The notes under the pieces were generated by a model. That model searched no databases. It was not told the origin of the DNA and worked only from the letters and a program-made list of their open reading frames with translations. A program made the translations under genes and the position numbers. This document shows, piece after piece, positions 48,401 through 60,711 of a stretch of DNA of 64,000 bases. Source of the stretch: Tomocerus qinae (Eukaryota; Arthropoda; Collembola; Entomobryomorpha; Tomoceridae). Numbering within the stretch: position 1 is the stretch's first letter; every line of letters begins with the position of its first letter. The DNA lies in NCBI GenBank assembly GCA_020055645.1, contig CM034548.1, positions 29,066,201 through 29,130,200 on the forward strand, given 5' to 3'.

Positions 48401-51400
48401 GCCAATAGTTGACTGCTTCCAAAAAATCAAGCAACAAGTGAAATGTTATATTCAGCAGGCCCAAGTTCTTGGTCGAAACGAATTGCAGGAAGCTCTTGAA
48501 ATTGTTGAATCCACAAACTTAAAATATTTCTCCAAAGAAATGACGTGTGAATTCTTCGCGTTGAAAGGACTGCTTTTATCCCAAATAGGTACGTTATTTG
48601 CCAACTAATTTTATTTTGCGAATGAAATTTATTTTAATAAGTAATTAAATTGTGATACCAAATCTGTTACTTTGTGAATTTCTGAAGGGCGCTCGGAAGA
48701 TGCTAATAAGGCATTCTCAGCTGCCTGCCAAATGCACGATGCCCTTTCAAAGTCTTGGGGATTCTGGGGAGATTATTTAGAAACGACTTTTACGCGAGAT
48801 TCTCGACAAATACACTTGGGAATCTCAGCGGTGACTGCGTTCATGAACTCCTGCCGCCACCAAAATGAAGCTAAAGCAAGAAAGTACATCGCTAAGGTAA
48901 ATTAAATTACTTGATTTTTTCTTGTTGATTGATTATGTATTTGATACACTGCAACTTTTTTTCAATTCTTTATAGATCTTATGGCTTCTTATGTATGACG
49001 ACGAAAAGGGCACTCTTGCTGATGCTGTTGATAAGTTTGCACTTGGGGTACCGCCAATCCAATGGCTCCCTTGGGTTCCTCAGCTTTTAACATCATTGGT
49101 GCGCCATGATGGGAAGATGGTCATTAACTTACTGAACCAAGTTGGTCGTATGTATCCACAAGCCGTCTACTTCCCCATTAGGACTCTGTACTTGACTTTG
49201 AAAATTGAGCAACGAGAAAAGACTCGACATGCAGAATTGGCTGCTGCCGCCGCGGCGGGCTCCATTTTAAACTCACCTGTTCCTGTTACTGTTAATATGA
49301 ACCCTGTTATTTCAAATCCTGACATGGCTGCCGCTGCTGCTGCCAATGCCTCCCAACAATTGCAGTTATCTCAACAACTACATCAATTCCAACAACAACT
49401 TCAACAGCTACAAATGCAAAATTTGACACCAATCCAATTGCAACAACAACAACAACACATTCAGCAACAACTACAGGCAATTCAGCAACAGCAACATCTT
49501 CTGCAGCAACACCAGCAAAACATACAGAATCACCAAAAACTTCAGATTCAGATGCAGTATGGCCAACAGCCACCTCATAACTTTCCCGTTCCGCAGCCAA
49601 AGACAGAACCGGGCACCGAGCTAGTACCTAGCAGTCAATCTCCGTCTCCAGCTCCAGGTCCTTCCCTTCTCAACACAGTTAACTCTTCAGTGGCAGGTTC
49701 TCCTAATCAGCCACCTCCTCCTACTCAACCCGAAACTCAGGCCATCAAAGCCACGCCTAGTATGTGGAGATGTTCCAGGATAATGCACATGCAAAGAGAT
49801 CTTCATCCGACAGTTTTATCCAGCTTAGAAGGCATTGTTGATCAGGTGACATTTATTTACAATTATAAATCTCATTTGATAATAGTTCAATCATGATTTT
49901 GAAATGGGAAAATTAAAATGAAATTTTTGTAACATATGACAATTAAAGTTACAATCAATTGGTAATTTCAGATAATTTGGTTCCGAGAAAACTGGTATGA
50001 GGAAGTACATAGGCAGTTGAAAATTGGATTGGCAAAGTGTCATGCCATTGCCTTTGAAAACCGATCTTTGGTGATGGACGCTTGTATTACCCCTCAATTG
50101 CAGAATTATGTGAAGAAGCTTGTATCAACTTTCGGTCATGGTGTGTAATTGTTGTCTGACTTAAATTAAGTATATCATGAGTACAGTTTTACTTGAGCTT
50201 TTGTTTAACTATTAGTTTTTGCTTCGAGTACAGCTGGGGCAACTACATCGTCTTTGCCGACTTCAACGTCTATGGGTGCTCCTTCAACTTCCTCGTCAGG
50301 TGTTCCGGGAGCTTCCGTGACGATGCAGTCTACCTCAGGCACCCCAACAATAGAAGCCCTATTACGTCGCACGACGACCAATCAGGATCCATCGTTTCAG
50401 CATATGAAAGTCCAGTTTTCCATGGATTTTGATAATTCCATTCCAGGGGCTGACAAACTACACAACCTCATATTGAAACTTAGAAAATGGATCAAAATAC
50501 TTGAAGCCAAAACTAGAATGTTCCCTAAGTAAGAGAGTTTCATAGTTCATAGTTCGGCTTTATTCTGGACATACCTTCTGGTTTGTGTTGGTTATTCATT
50601 AAGTACCTCTTTCTTATATTTGGCTTTACAATGAATTTTTTCAGGACTTTTTTGATGGAGGACCGTTTTAGATTCTTACAAAACTTTAGTAGTCAAATAG
50701 CAGAAATTGAACTTCCAGGAGAATTTCTGATTCCAAAGGTAATTTGATAGCTTCAACTGACTTTTGTAAAATACGATAATGTTGTGAAGTGTTTGTGTTA
50801 TTGAAAATATTTAATTTTGTTGCAGCATGCTCACTATTATGTAAAAATAGCAAGATTCCAACCAAGGATTGAAGTAGTACAGAAACACAATACTTCATCT
50901 CGAAGAATATTTATCCGTGGACATAACGGAAAGATATATCCCTACCTCATAGTAAATGACTCTGGGCTTTCGGACCAGAGAAGAGAAGAAAGAGTGATGC
51001 AAATGACTAGAATGTTAAATCATTACTTGAGCCGACAGAAAGTAACGGCGAAAAGAAACTTGCGATTCACGGTCCCTAAAGTCGTAGCTGTTTCCCCACA
51101 AATGAGACTTGTAGAAGATAATCCTGCGTCTCTGTCTCTGTTGGACATCTTCAAAATCAGCTGCTCCAGACGAACGGTGGAATTTGACAGTCCGATAATT
51201 CGCTACTATGAGAAAATAGCTGCTATTCAGGTTTTCCTCGTACTAATGTTCACATATTTTAGAAATGAGTTCTATTTGTACATCTTTGCGTGTGGTTTTC
51301 TTTAGCAAACGAGAGGAGCTCAAGTGAGCCATCAAGTTCTGCGGGAAATCCTTAGAGATATTCAATCGAATCTCGTACCAAGGACGATGATGAAGGAATG

Positions 51401-52297
51401 GGCTCTAAATACTTTCCATGGACCTTCTGATTATTGGGTTTTTAGGAAAATTGTAAGACATTAATTGTTAAACCAGAAACGATTTTGAATTAAACATGTA
51501 ATCATTAACTATGCTTTTCTTTCAGTTTGCCCTTCAACTTTGCTTGTGGGCATTTGCAGAATACGCTTTCCATTTGACAAGACTTAATCCTGAAATGATG
51601 TACCTGCATAAGGATTCTGGGATGATTAACATTTCATATTTTAAATTTGATATTGATGATGGAACAGGTACGCTTCTTTTCATTTGCGTTGTTCAAATTA
51701 CAGATACAAGAAATTTTTCACCATGATTTGGATTTTAATATTAATCCCTAATAAATACTTTACATTTAGGTGAATTAGATTCCAATCGTCCAGTTCCATT
51801 TCGTCTCACACCAAACATTGCAGAATTCTTAACACCGTTTGGAGTACAGGGTCCAATCGTATCAGCCATGATATCAATAGCAAGGTGTCTTGTGTATCCT
51901 AATTATAAAATGCCCGCAATTTTACGGGCAATTCTCAGAGACGAAATGATTTCGTGGATAAAAAAGAAGCAAGAGGACAGGGAGATACCTTCTGGATCTA
52001 GAGAGTCTGGCACAAGCAATGAAACGGATGCTGAAACAGTGATTAATATGGTTACTAAGTCTGTAAATGCTATCATGCATCGCATGCAGATGCTTTCAAG
52101 TTTTGATGGGTCTGAAAGCAAGGTGAGTTATCTTGTTCTTTGCTAGCCTTGTACAATAGCAGTGAGAAGTGTAATGGCCCGAAATTCTTTTATCTATAAA
52201 ATCCATTTATTTATTACAGGTGAGCTGCCTTGTGGCCGCTGCAAATAGCCACGACAATTTGTGCCGAATGGATCCTGCCTGGCACCCGTGGCTCTAA
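36445..52297 (+). CDS. TRRAP: TRRAP / Nipped-A, PIKK-family pseudokinase scaffold
   Basis: TRRAP is the scaffold subunit of SAGA and NuA4/TIP60 acetyltransferase complexes that binds activators. Twenty-seven coding exons: 36445-36588, 37267-37377, 37657-~38049, 38165-38331, 38442-38677, 38815-39019, 39212-39379, 39468-39708, 39811-40050, 40131-40441, 40557-40696, 40777-41753, 41968-46802, 46977-47420, 47514-47853, 47949-48194, 48309-48588, 48688-48896, 48976-49845, 49972-50140, 50216-50528, 50645-50738, 50826-51230, 51306-51452, 51526-51667, 51770-52122 and 52220-52297. About 4085 aa, against about 3800-3860 in fly and human. HEAT repeats fill the first two thirds ([32 protein letters not shown]). 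The FAT region holds [16 protein letters not shown], the PIKK region [20 protein letters not shown] and [13 protein letters not shown], and the FATC end [11 protein letters not shown]. As in all TRRAPs, the usual kinase catalytic residues are not evident. The donor of exon 3 is uncertain, and the intron at 47854 starts with GC. Confidence 0.97.
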
Positions 52298-54055
52298 GTC
52301 TAAAAATTATTTGATGTACCTTTCTATGAATGTGTATGTAGTAATAATACTTCCCTACCCATCTTCTCCTTTTTATTTACCAATTCTTTCAATGTTTTTA
52401 GGTTAGACATCAATTTTATTTCCAATACAGCATTATCAATGAACTGTATCAATTCAAGCGCTGTGAAATATTTTCTGACAAAGTGTTTTGTCAACATGAA
52501 AACTGTCGTTTTGTGTTAAATTCTGTCAGTAAAAGGAAACACAGTAACTGAGGATTCACGTTTTCCTTAGTGTTTTATAGTAGTTTAAATCTGTGACGAT
52601 TGATTTGTTAGATAAGAAATTATAAAGTTGTCAAACATTTTCCACGAGATTAGAAAGAAACTTTTAAAAATACATACAGTCCAGTATTTTTACGTGATAA
52701 AAATGTAAGATATTAATCATGTAATATGAAGGAACGCTGCCACAAGACAACTGCTCCACATTGATGCTATGGAAGAAATATAGAGTCGGCGCTGGAATAA
52801 CTTTCGTAGGTTTCATTATCTAAAAATGACTCTATTTACCCTGGCAAGATTTTATTTTAGGGCTTTTCTATTTACTACAAGACCTACCTATTGTTACTAA
52901 TAGTAGTGTAAATAATACTACTTTGTTGATATTTCACATGTACTTTGTCGATATACAATTATACAACTTTAAGTCGATGTAATTTTTTTTCTTGTTTACC
53001 TTATAAATTCTTTATAGTAGGAAAATTTCTAAAATAAACGAATCTTTTTATTTAACGTAATTGAAAATAAATATCGTTTTCCATCATTAATGTCAAGTAT
53101 ATATTAATTATTACTCCTTATAGTGTTACTTACTATTACGCTGCCAGATAGAAATTCTCAACTGCTGGACGATCCCTTAAAAACCATTACAGCATAAAAT
53201 TGGCTAAATATACGTATCTAGATGTCTGTAATAAATATTACGCATTTAGTTTTTTTATACATGCTTTATCGTTTTTAATTGTCTTAAAATATATTATAAT
53301 TTATAAAACATTAAGTAACATTTTTACAATTTCGTCGGTAAGTAATCAAAAATTAAAATCAGAATGGCTAGTGCATTTTACAATCTTACTTTTTTTAAAT
53401 CCTTCGTAGTATTAATGCAGTTCATATATTTTACTTTTCTTAGGTTTTTAAATACTTTAGAATTCTGATTCTGTAAAAAAAACATTCTAAAGTACAGAAA
53501 GAGGAAAGTTCAATCTACTATACTGGAGCGACACAATTTGAAGATTTTAGCAAAGAGAGATAGATATAAAGCTGGCGCAGGATCGCATGGACTTGACTCT
53601 GGAAAATATCTTCAAGCATTGTACTAGGTGGATTTAATATGAGTGTGTCTCTTCATGCTGCACACATGACACACCTACTACTTTCTCAGCAGGAAGAACG
53701 TTCTTAACAGACAATCAAAAGCAGAAATATCCTGCATAATGTTTATAATGTGTTTGAACTGGAGGAGAAGCATCCAGTTCCAGATTGGACTACTGAGAGA
53801 TAGCTAGTTCTGGTAGGTGTAATTGCTTTCTCTCCTGGTACTACAACTGCTATTCACTTTCTAACGGTGTACTCAGGTATCATCGTTGTGCATGCAGGAT
53901 TATTCCTTTTAGTAGCATATTTTACATTACAATATTGATATAGTGGTCTTTGAAGCAATTGAACAAAAATTACATTTGCAAGTAGAACTACAATATTGCT
54001 AAGTACAAGTTTCTACATTTAAAATGACTTAGCTTGTCATTGAATAGAACCAAAA
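52298..54055. other. TRRAP 3' region and caveolin upstream region
   Basis: AATAAA at 53033-53038 and again near 53066, some 740-770 nt after the stop, are candidate polyadenylation signals for TRRAP. The remainder should include the caveolin promoter and 5' untranslated region. No other gene was seen. Confidence 0.45.
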
Positions 54056-55067
54056 ATGTCTATACACATGAATAAAGTGAGCACCACAGCCATAGCTGGC
54101 ATTGACAGGGACGAATATAACCGAGACCCCTTAGAAATTAATCGAAACATTCAAGTAAACAATATTATCTCTCATTTTATGTACTTTCTGTAATCTCTGA
54201 AATATTCAGGCATTTATAATTAACAAAGCGATTTTGACAAAAGGTATCGTGGCAAACTGTTATTGGAGAACCAGAAGGTCTACAAAGTCCGGTGTGGATT
54301 TGGAAATTCTCATCTCTCTGTTTCAGTGCTGTCCAAAATTGTACGTACAAATTCCTTAGCATTTTACTTTCTCCACTTCTCGCATTCATTCTTGGTGTTA
54401 ATTTTGCCCTCATTGCCTTTCTGGTAAGAATTTTTCATGTCTATTAATATTAAGCCATTTATAGCCATACTTTGCTATTTTATTTATGTTTTAATAATGA
54501 TTATAATGTTGAACCATTTAAAACCATGTAAAATTGAGTTGTGTAGTAATTTTAATTCATCAGTGATGAATCAGTTCATATTTTAATTGTGTTGCAATAA
54601 TATATATTAAAATAATAATTAACCTTAGAATGGATAAAGACCTCCGTCCATGGAGTTTGAGATCTCATCTTTTAACGTTGTTTTCGAGATTTATTTATTC
54701 TAGGGTTAAGTATGTAGCTTTGTTTCTCTAGTAAAGCCAATTAACTGCTATTTAGTACAATTAAACGTATATTAGAGTTCCTTACATGATTGATAAGCTC
54801 TCCCTAAATGTCACAAAGAAAATCAATAATGCTTCAATTGAAATAAGCATATGGATTTTTCTATTTTAGCAAATCTGGTTTGGACGTCCCATTCTCAAAT
54901 TTTTCTACGTGATATTCTACTTCATCAAAAGCTTTCTGGAAATGTTTCTGGGTTCAACAATAGGCCCTTTGTGTCAGGCCATAGGTGTGTGTCTTTCAGC
55001 CATAAAGATTAGACATCAAAGAGTTTACGATGCAAAAGACGAGCCACAATTTCCATTTATCATTTGA
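54056..55067 (+). CDS. CAV: Caveolin
   Basis: Exons 54056-54154, 54244-54423 and 54870-55067 join in phase 0 to give 158 aa (vertebrate caveolins are about 150-180). Caveolins are cytoplasm-facing hairpin membrane proteins that bind cholesterol and shape caveolae. Diagnostic blocks: NRDP near residue 20 (as in the family's LVNRDP), TVIGEPEG at 38-45 (family VIAEPEG), then IWKFSSLCFSAVQNCTYKF in the scaffolding region. A long hydrophobic intramembrane stretch follows (LSILLSPLLAFILGVNFAL, then IAFLQIWFGRPILKFF), then an amphipathic C-terminus with GPLCQAIGVCLSAIKI, the cysteines there being candidate palmitoylation sites. The start is the first of two in-frame ATGs. The acceptor at 54243 lacks a strong pyrimidine tract and is the weakest junction. 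Confidence 0.85.
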
Positions 55068-55727
55068 GAGGAACTTTATGCACACCAAAAACGGTTGATA
55101 ATATTTTACAGAATTAAAACTGCAACGTTACAAGGGATTACATTACTCTTTTATAGCTTTAGAGACGGGAAGCTTATTCATGAATAAGAAGACACAAACT
55201 GTATATAAACTAGCGAATTGTTTACACATGCATAATAGGATGCACGCCATGTATTTGCAAGTTCCGTCTGTTTATGACTATCGATTCAGTCACACTGCAC
55301 TATATTGTTATAATATTAGCCCACACAAGAGAAATTAAATACATAAAAACCAAAAGTTAATTTGCAAATGTGATCGAAGTTCAAATTATGGAAGCTTTTG
55401 TTAAATTTTTTCGTGATTTAAGAAAGTATAAAAATCAATCAAATGCCAATAGTATACGAGGAGAAACTATTTATCTCTCCTTACTTACCTTTACTTAGAT
55501 TTATTGTATAGGATTATAGGACTGTGAAGTAATCAGGCATTTCAGATTTTTAATATCTCCAGGTTTCTACTTAGTATTTGTTTTGTTTCGGATCATTTAA
55601 TAAGCTGACAACAATTTAAAGAAATGTTGATAATTATTTTAGTTTGCTTACTAGGAAATACTTAGAAAATAAAATATGTAGGATGTAGTATTTTATCACG
55701 ATAATTAAATATATCAAGATTTGTCTA

Positions 55728-55930
55728 AACAGGTTAGGCGAAGCGGGAGTTTGCAAATTAAAAGTTCACTTTTTTCACCTCTATATTCACCTGCCTGTAA
55801 TCACCATGGTAGTTAGCAATGGCAGTCATTTATCCTATCCAAGCAGTGGAGGACAAATTATAGGATTTGTCCTCCAGAAGTGACAAAAGTGAATTTTTAA
55901 TTTGTCAACTACCGGACCGACTAACCTGTT
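55728..55930. mobile_element. Small inverted-repeat element (~200 bp)
   Basis: Ends AACAGGTTAG and CTAACCTGTT are inverted. Further in, GCAAATTAAAAGTTCACTTT pairs with AAAGTGAATTTTTAATTTG. A second perfect hairpin, GGAGGACAAAT with ATTTGTCCTCC, sits inside at about 55849-55876. This fits a MITE; the target duplication is unclear. Confidence 0.7.
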
Positions 55931-58900
55931 ACCATATAGACGAATCTTGTAAATATATGGATACATTCATGAATAAACCTTTAGCTTAAATCCTGTAACC
56001 TGTAACTCATACATAGTTACATAAAAATATTTACTACTTACTTCTACTTAACCTAAGGTAACGTAACCAAAATGGGTTGTACAAAAATACATAAATAATA
56101 TGCAATTAAATATTGAAATAAATTTTCTGGAAATCATAAGCAAAGAATTTGGATTTTTCTTACAACTAATATGGAAACCTCATCAGTAAATTAAGTAAGA
56201 AGTCAAACAAGCAAATAAAGGTAGTTTTTTAACTTTCAGATAATTTTAGAAGTAGTACAATTTCGACAATTTTAGTTTCTAGAAATGCAGTAGAACTGTT
56301 CTCATTTTACCCCCTTATTATATCTCTTGATCCGTTTTAAGCCACTTTCATTTCACACCTAATTAAGTTCTTCCTTGTTATGTAAATTGTGAGATGGTAT
56401 CTGTAGATATTCAAGGAGGGAGAAGGGTAAAATAAAATAAAGCTAAGTAGGACAACTATCTATTTATTAGTGTATTGTATCCACAACTGGTTTCCTCGCA
56501 GAATATTTTCATTTGTCACACAATAGGTACATTTTTCCGATCTTTTCTACTGCCATAATATGTGCCTGTGGTTATGCTGGTTCATTTCTATGTTTTTTTG
56601 TTTTGCCCGTGTGTTCCACTTTATGCATACGATACTTTTACAGTGAGCATAGGTTTTCCAAAGCAAGAAGTTGATGTTGCTGTCTTGTCTTCATGAGAAC
56701 CATTTGATTGAGCTCCAGCTGCAAAGAACCCATCATTTCTAATGCTGTAATACAGTTTGCCTGGAATTGTATCATTTCAATTCATTCTTCTATCGTTTGA
56801 AGCTCCAAAAGCGACGAACTGATTAATGATCCTCAAAGTAATTCCTAAAGACGACCTCGTAACATGATCAATCAATCTTTCCACTTGCTTTCACTTCTGA
56901 AATTTTCACTATCTGGTTCGTGCAAATTTTATTTTCCTTCGGTTCACTGGAATCATAAAAATAAATCGCGACACACTCCTTTCTTAATACTTGTCATTTA
57001 TTTGTAGTTCGATCAGATGAACTGCCCTAAATATAAGCAAGGAAATTGATCGTATATTTGTCTTCTTTATCTTTTCTCCCAAAACAAAGCAATACTTTTT
57101 CTGTTGCTTCTCAATATTCTATCAAATCTTTGATTACACAACTAGTTCACTTGTTCGCGTACAACTATTGGAAGAACGCCAAAATAAGCCAACTATCGTC
57201 AATGCTATTAAAAAAGCAATATTTGAGAAATAGATTGACACGTGCGAAAAAAAGAAATAATTGTCAAAAGTCATAAGTTTGAATATTTTGTTTACGGATG
57301 TCTTCTGAGCGGCCAAATAATATTATGTCAGCTGCTATAATATTATTTAAGTTCATTGAAATTGTTATAAAGATACATGCTAGGGATCTTTTAAAAAAAT
57401 ATATCATCAAATTCTGAGATGACCAATTATTTTATGTTCCAGCACAGGAAAGAAATTCGGAACATTTGGATAAATGTGCACCTATAACCAATAGTCCACA
57501 TGTATTTGCTTTGGAAATTCCCAATGACTATTATCTTTATGACTACATTTAATTAGATTGAATGGATAGTTTACCACACGAAAATGTAAATACAAGTCTC
57601 GTTTGCTTTGATAAATTATGTATAACCTGCCTGTTGTGTTATACAGAAATAATAAACTCTCATGATCATGACTGGGTATTACATGCGAAAGAAGTTTTGA
57701 TGTGACAGGGAAACATACTTGGGCAGAGCAAAAATTATGGAGTTACAAATATGAGTTTCAAAGAAAGTGGAGCAAACTGACAATTTGGTTGATGATGAGT
57801 CCTTTTGTCCGTGTCGTTTTAACTTAACATACTCCCACAGCCCACACTCGCTTATAATGTGACCAAAGAAGTTAATAGTGTAGCTATAGCTTAACTTAAT
57901 TTATCTCACAGTTTTTACTGTTTTGATGTCGACAACATTAAACGAGGTTCATAATAATAACAGAAAGAAATAATCATAGGAATTAGAAATTATCACTACT
58001 AAGTCTTTTTCCAGAAGTAACTCAACTTGTTTGTAAAATCGGTGATTTGTTGCACAATTGAAAAGCATATTGGTAAAATTTCAGGGAACATTAAGAACAT
58101 ATTCAATCTTCATATGCAATTTTTAGCTGATAAACTCTGCAACAGTTGTATGTGTTACTTGCTACAGCTACGATACTCGTATCTGTAACAGTGTAGCCCC
58201 ACCTCAGAGCCCAGATATGTCTCATCCATGTATAACAAACTACATATACCTATATATCGAATATCGGCTACAAAATTCGTATTATTTGACTAGAAAAGAT
58301 TATATTCATATGACACGGTTACGCGAATGTAATAATTCAATACTTTCCATTCTTTTATTTTCCTCATCCACTTTTCAGCATGTTTATACGAACAAAACGG
58401 AACGAAAAATTAGTGACACAAGTGACTATCTCCGGATGGCACGGACATTGATTTTGTTACTCTTCCTGACTTCTGACTGCCAGTTTAGGACAGAGCTTAC
58501 AAAGGGAAACTTATTATCTATGAAAGCGTTTTTCAATATTAGATGTATCCTTCCTATCCTTATCTCATTTGCTCATCCTTCAACAACCTTAACATTACCA
58601 TAAGAAAGTTAAGTAGGTAGGTGAAAATAGATAGATGATAATATATTCTGTTTTGCATAAAGTATTATGGTAATTTTTGTAGTGTGGCCTTATAGTATTA
58701 TTATTACGGTATATGTACTACTGACTACTATGCTTCCAATAAATACTAGAAACTAGCGAAACTCTTAATGTAAAATGTAATAACATAATATTACCAATGC
58801 TACTACATATTGTATACTATTTAGGTTCTGACTCAAATTCAGTGCAATTGGTTATAGTACATTATAAATGAATCTGATGCTCAAAATTTCAATAATCTGC

Positions 58901-59230
58901 AATTGATAAATAAATCAGAATGCTAGCAGGAAAATTACCAAATAATGACAGGTTGACGATCAGACTAAAATTATCTGTATCTCTGGATGAATCAAACTTG
59001 GTATAAAAAGGAAACATAATATTATGGATAAGTTATAGGCTAGGTTAAGTTTTTTCTAAAAATCTATTAGGACTAGACATAGGCTATTTACTGTGCAAAA
59101 CGAAAATTGGCAAATAGCTATTCATAACTACTGTACAAATTTGAAAAAAATACATGATTTTTACATCTTCAAAAACCAATTGACAGCTTTGAAACCAATT
59201 TCTATGTCCATTTTAGGTTTTACATGATTA

Positions 59231-59280
59231 CATCCGAATTCATCCGAATTCATCCGAATTCATCCGAATTCATCCGAATT
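59231..59280. repeat. 10-bp tandem repeat, 5 exact copies
   Basis: CATCCGAATT is repeated five times without change. Confidence 0.98.
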
Positions 59281-59891
59281 TATTTTATTTTATGTAGAAT
59301 ACCAAAAATAATTGTAGAATGATAATTTGAAAATTACTATTATCATGTACCGTTGGAAATAATGACTGTCCAAATTTTAATGACTTCTCAGTCCCAAGTA
59401 AGGTAGACCTTATGTCCTATCAAATCTAAAAACTAACTGCTAGTTGTTAAATTTTTGTGGTGTAATAATTATGAATCGTTGTATTCCTTGTAATAATTAT
59501 ACCATAGAACCAGTTAATACCATAAGATAATTTCATGTCTTACTTAACTATTTTCTATCAAAGTACCCCATTTGCGTATACCCGTTTACGCTGGTATAGT
59601 CAAGGAATACGGTTGCAGCGGCTTTGACTTGAGCGAAGTACAAAATGTTCACAATCCTACATTCTAACTTCGTGTGCTAAGGCTAAAAACATGCGTTTTC
59701 AGTTTTAGTATTAATTGTCGGTACTCTCAATTCTCAAATGTAGTTCAGGTCGAGAGCTCTTGTTAAAAAAAATAGTTTCATAACGTCTTAATATTGGCAT
59801 TCATTGACACTAACAGTAATGAAGTAGATTTTCATTTATTTCATGTTTTAAATTAAAAATTTTCAAGCGATCTTCTATCTGGAAATCAGCA

Positions 59892-60590
59892 ATGTCAATG
59901 ATGTCTTCTACGCATAATAATACGACCCCAAACCGATTTTCTCACGGCAATGGAAATAGTTCAGTGGCAAGTGGTCTTCCAACCCCTACCTGTACGACCA
60001 CTCAATCAAACTTCCCGTTCATGAGTGAAATCCAAGTGTTAGTGTTAGAAAGAGCTGCAAAAAACTACAAAGCAGACGATCAATGTCAGTACAAATTTGA
60101 CCCTTTATAACTATAATTTTTCAATCCTCATCATCTGTCATCATAGTATTATCTCGTTACAGTAATTTATTTCGTTGTTGGTTTAATATGTGTGAATTCT
60201 AAATACCGATTGTCAGTTTTTAATTGCTCTTTGTTTGGTTTCATTTGAATTGCAGTGAAACGTGACGATGTGATTGCTCTGTCGTGGGTGTTTGGCAACA
60301 CAATTGAACATGCCATGGAACTAGTTGATCGAGAGCTTGTGTCTGTTTTGAAAAGTCCGTCCAGTAAACTAATTATCAATGTCCGTGGAAGTGAAGAAAC
60401 TTATTGGATTCCTCCAGGGGCTGCAGTTTGTCAATGCCAAAGCTACATTCATGGTATAAAACCAATATGTAAACATATAATAGCAGCTCATTTCGTCCTT
60501 TCGTCATTATGTCCCAGCGAATACTACTCAATCTCAGATGCTGAACTTTCGCATACATACAAGAAGTTTTTTAAGGACTGTGATTTGTAG
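59892..60590 (+). CDS. ZSWIM7: SWIM-type zinc-finger protein SWS1 (ZSWIM7)
   Basis: Exons 59892-60084 and 60256-60590 give 175 aa. SWS1 forms a complex with SWSAP1 (Shu complex) that supports RAD51 filaments in homologous recombination and meiosis. Evidence: a conserved LSWVFGNTIEHAMELVDREL block (family FLFGSSATQALDLVDRQ), then the SWIM zinc motif VCQCQSYIHGIKPICKHII with its CxC...CxH ligands intact, and a helical C-terminus. Human ZSWIM7 is about 140 aa; the extra length is a Ser/Thr/Asn-rich N-terminal stretch of about 40 residues. The start has three close ATGs, so the exact initiator is open. AATAAA lies 116 nt past the stop. Confidence 0.88.
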
Positions 60591-60705
60591 TTTTTAAAAT
60601 GTCGATGTAAAATAATTTCCATTTAATCTGCTATAATTTTAAAATTTCCAAATTAATTCAAGTCTATTTTAAATACTTGTCCAAGTAGTATTTCTTAAGC
60701 TTTCT

Positions 60706-60711
60706 AATAAA
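60706..60711 (+). other. Polyadenylation signal AATAAA (SWS1 gene)
   Basis: Located 116 nt downstream of the SWS1 stop codon; a further AATAAA is near 60832. Confidence 0.5.

Larger units (their letters stand above)
55068..59891. other. Long intergenic region
   Basis: Mostly AT-rich, with one inverted-repeat element (55728-55930), one short tandem repeat (59231-59280), a possible exon relic on the minus strand near 56640-56760, and a 128-codon open frame at 58217-58603 with no recognisable content. The last few hundred bases should hold the promoter of the SWS1 gene. Confidence 0.45.

Noticed and set aside
58217-58603. 128-codon plus-strand open frame
   Set aside because: No recognisable domain, no flanking splice sites that fit, and composition like the surrounding AT-rich DNA.
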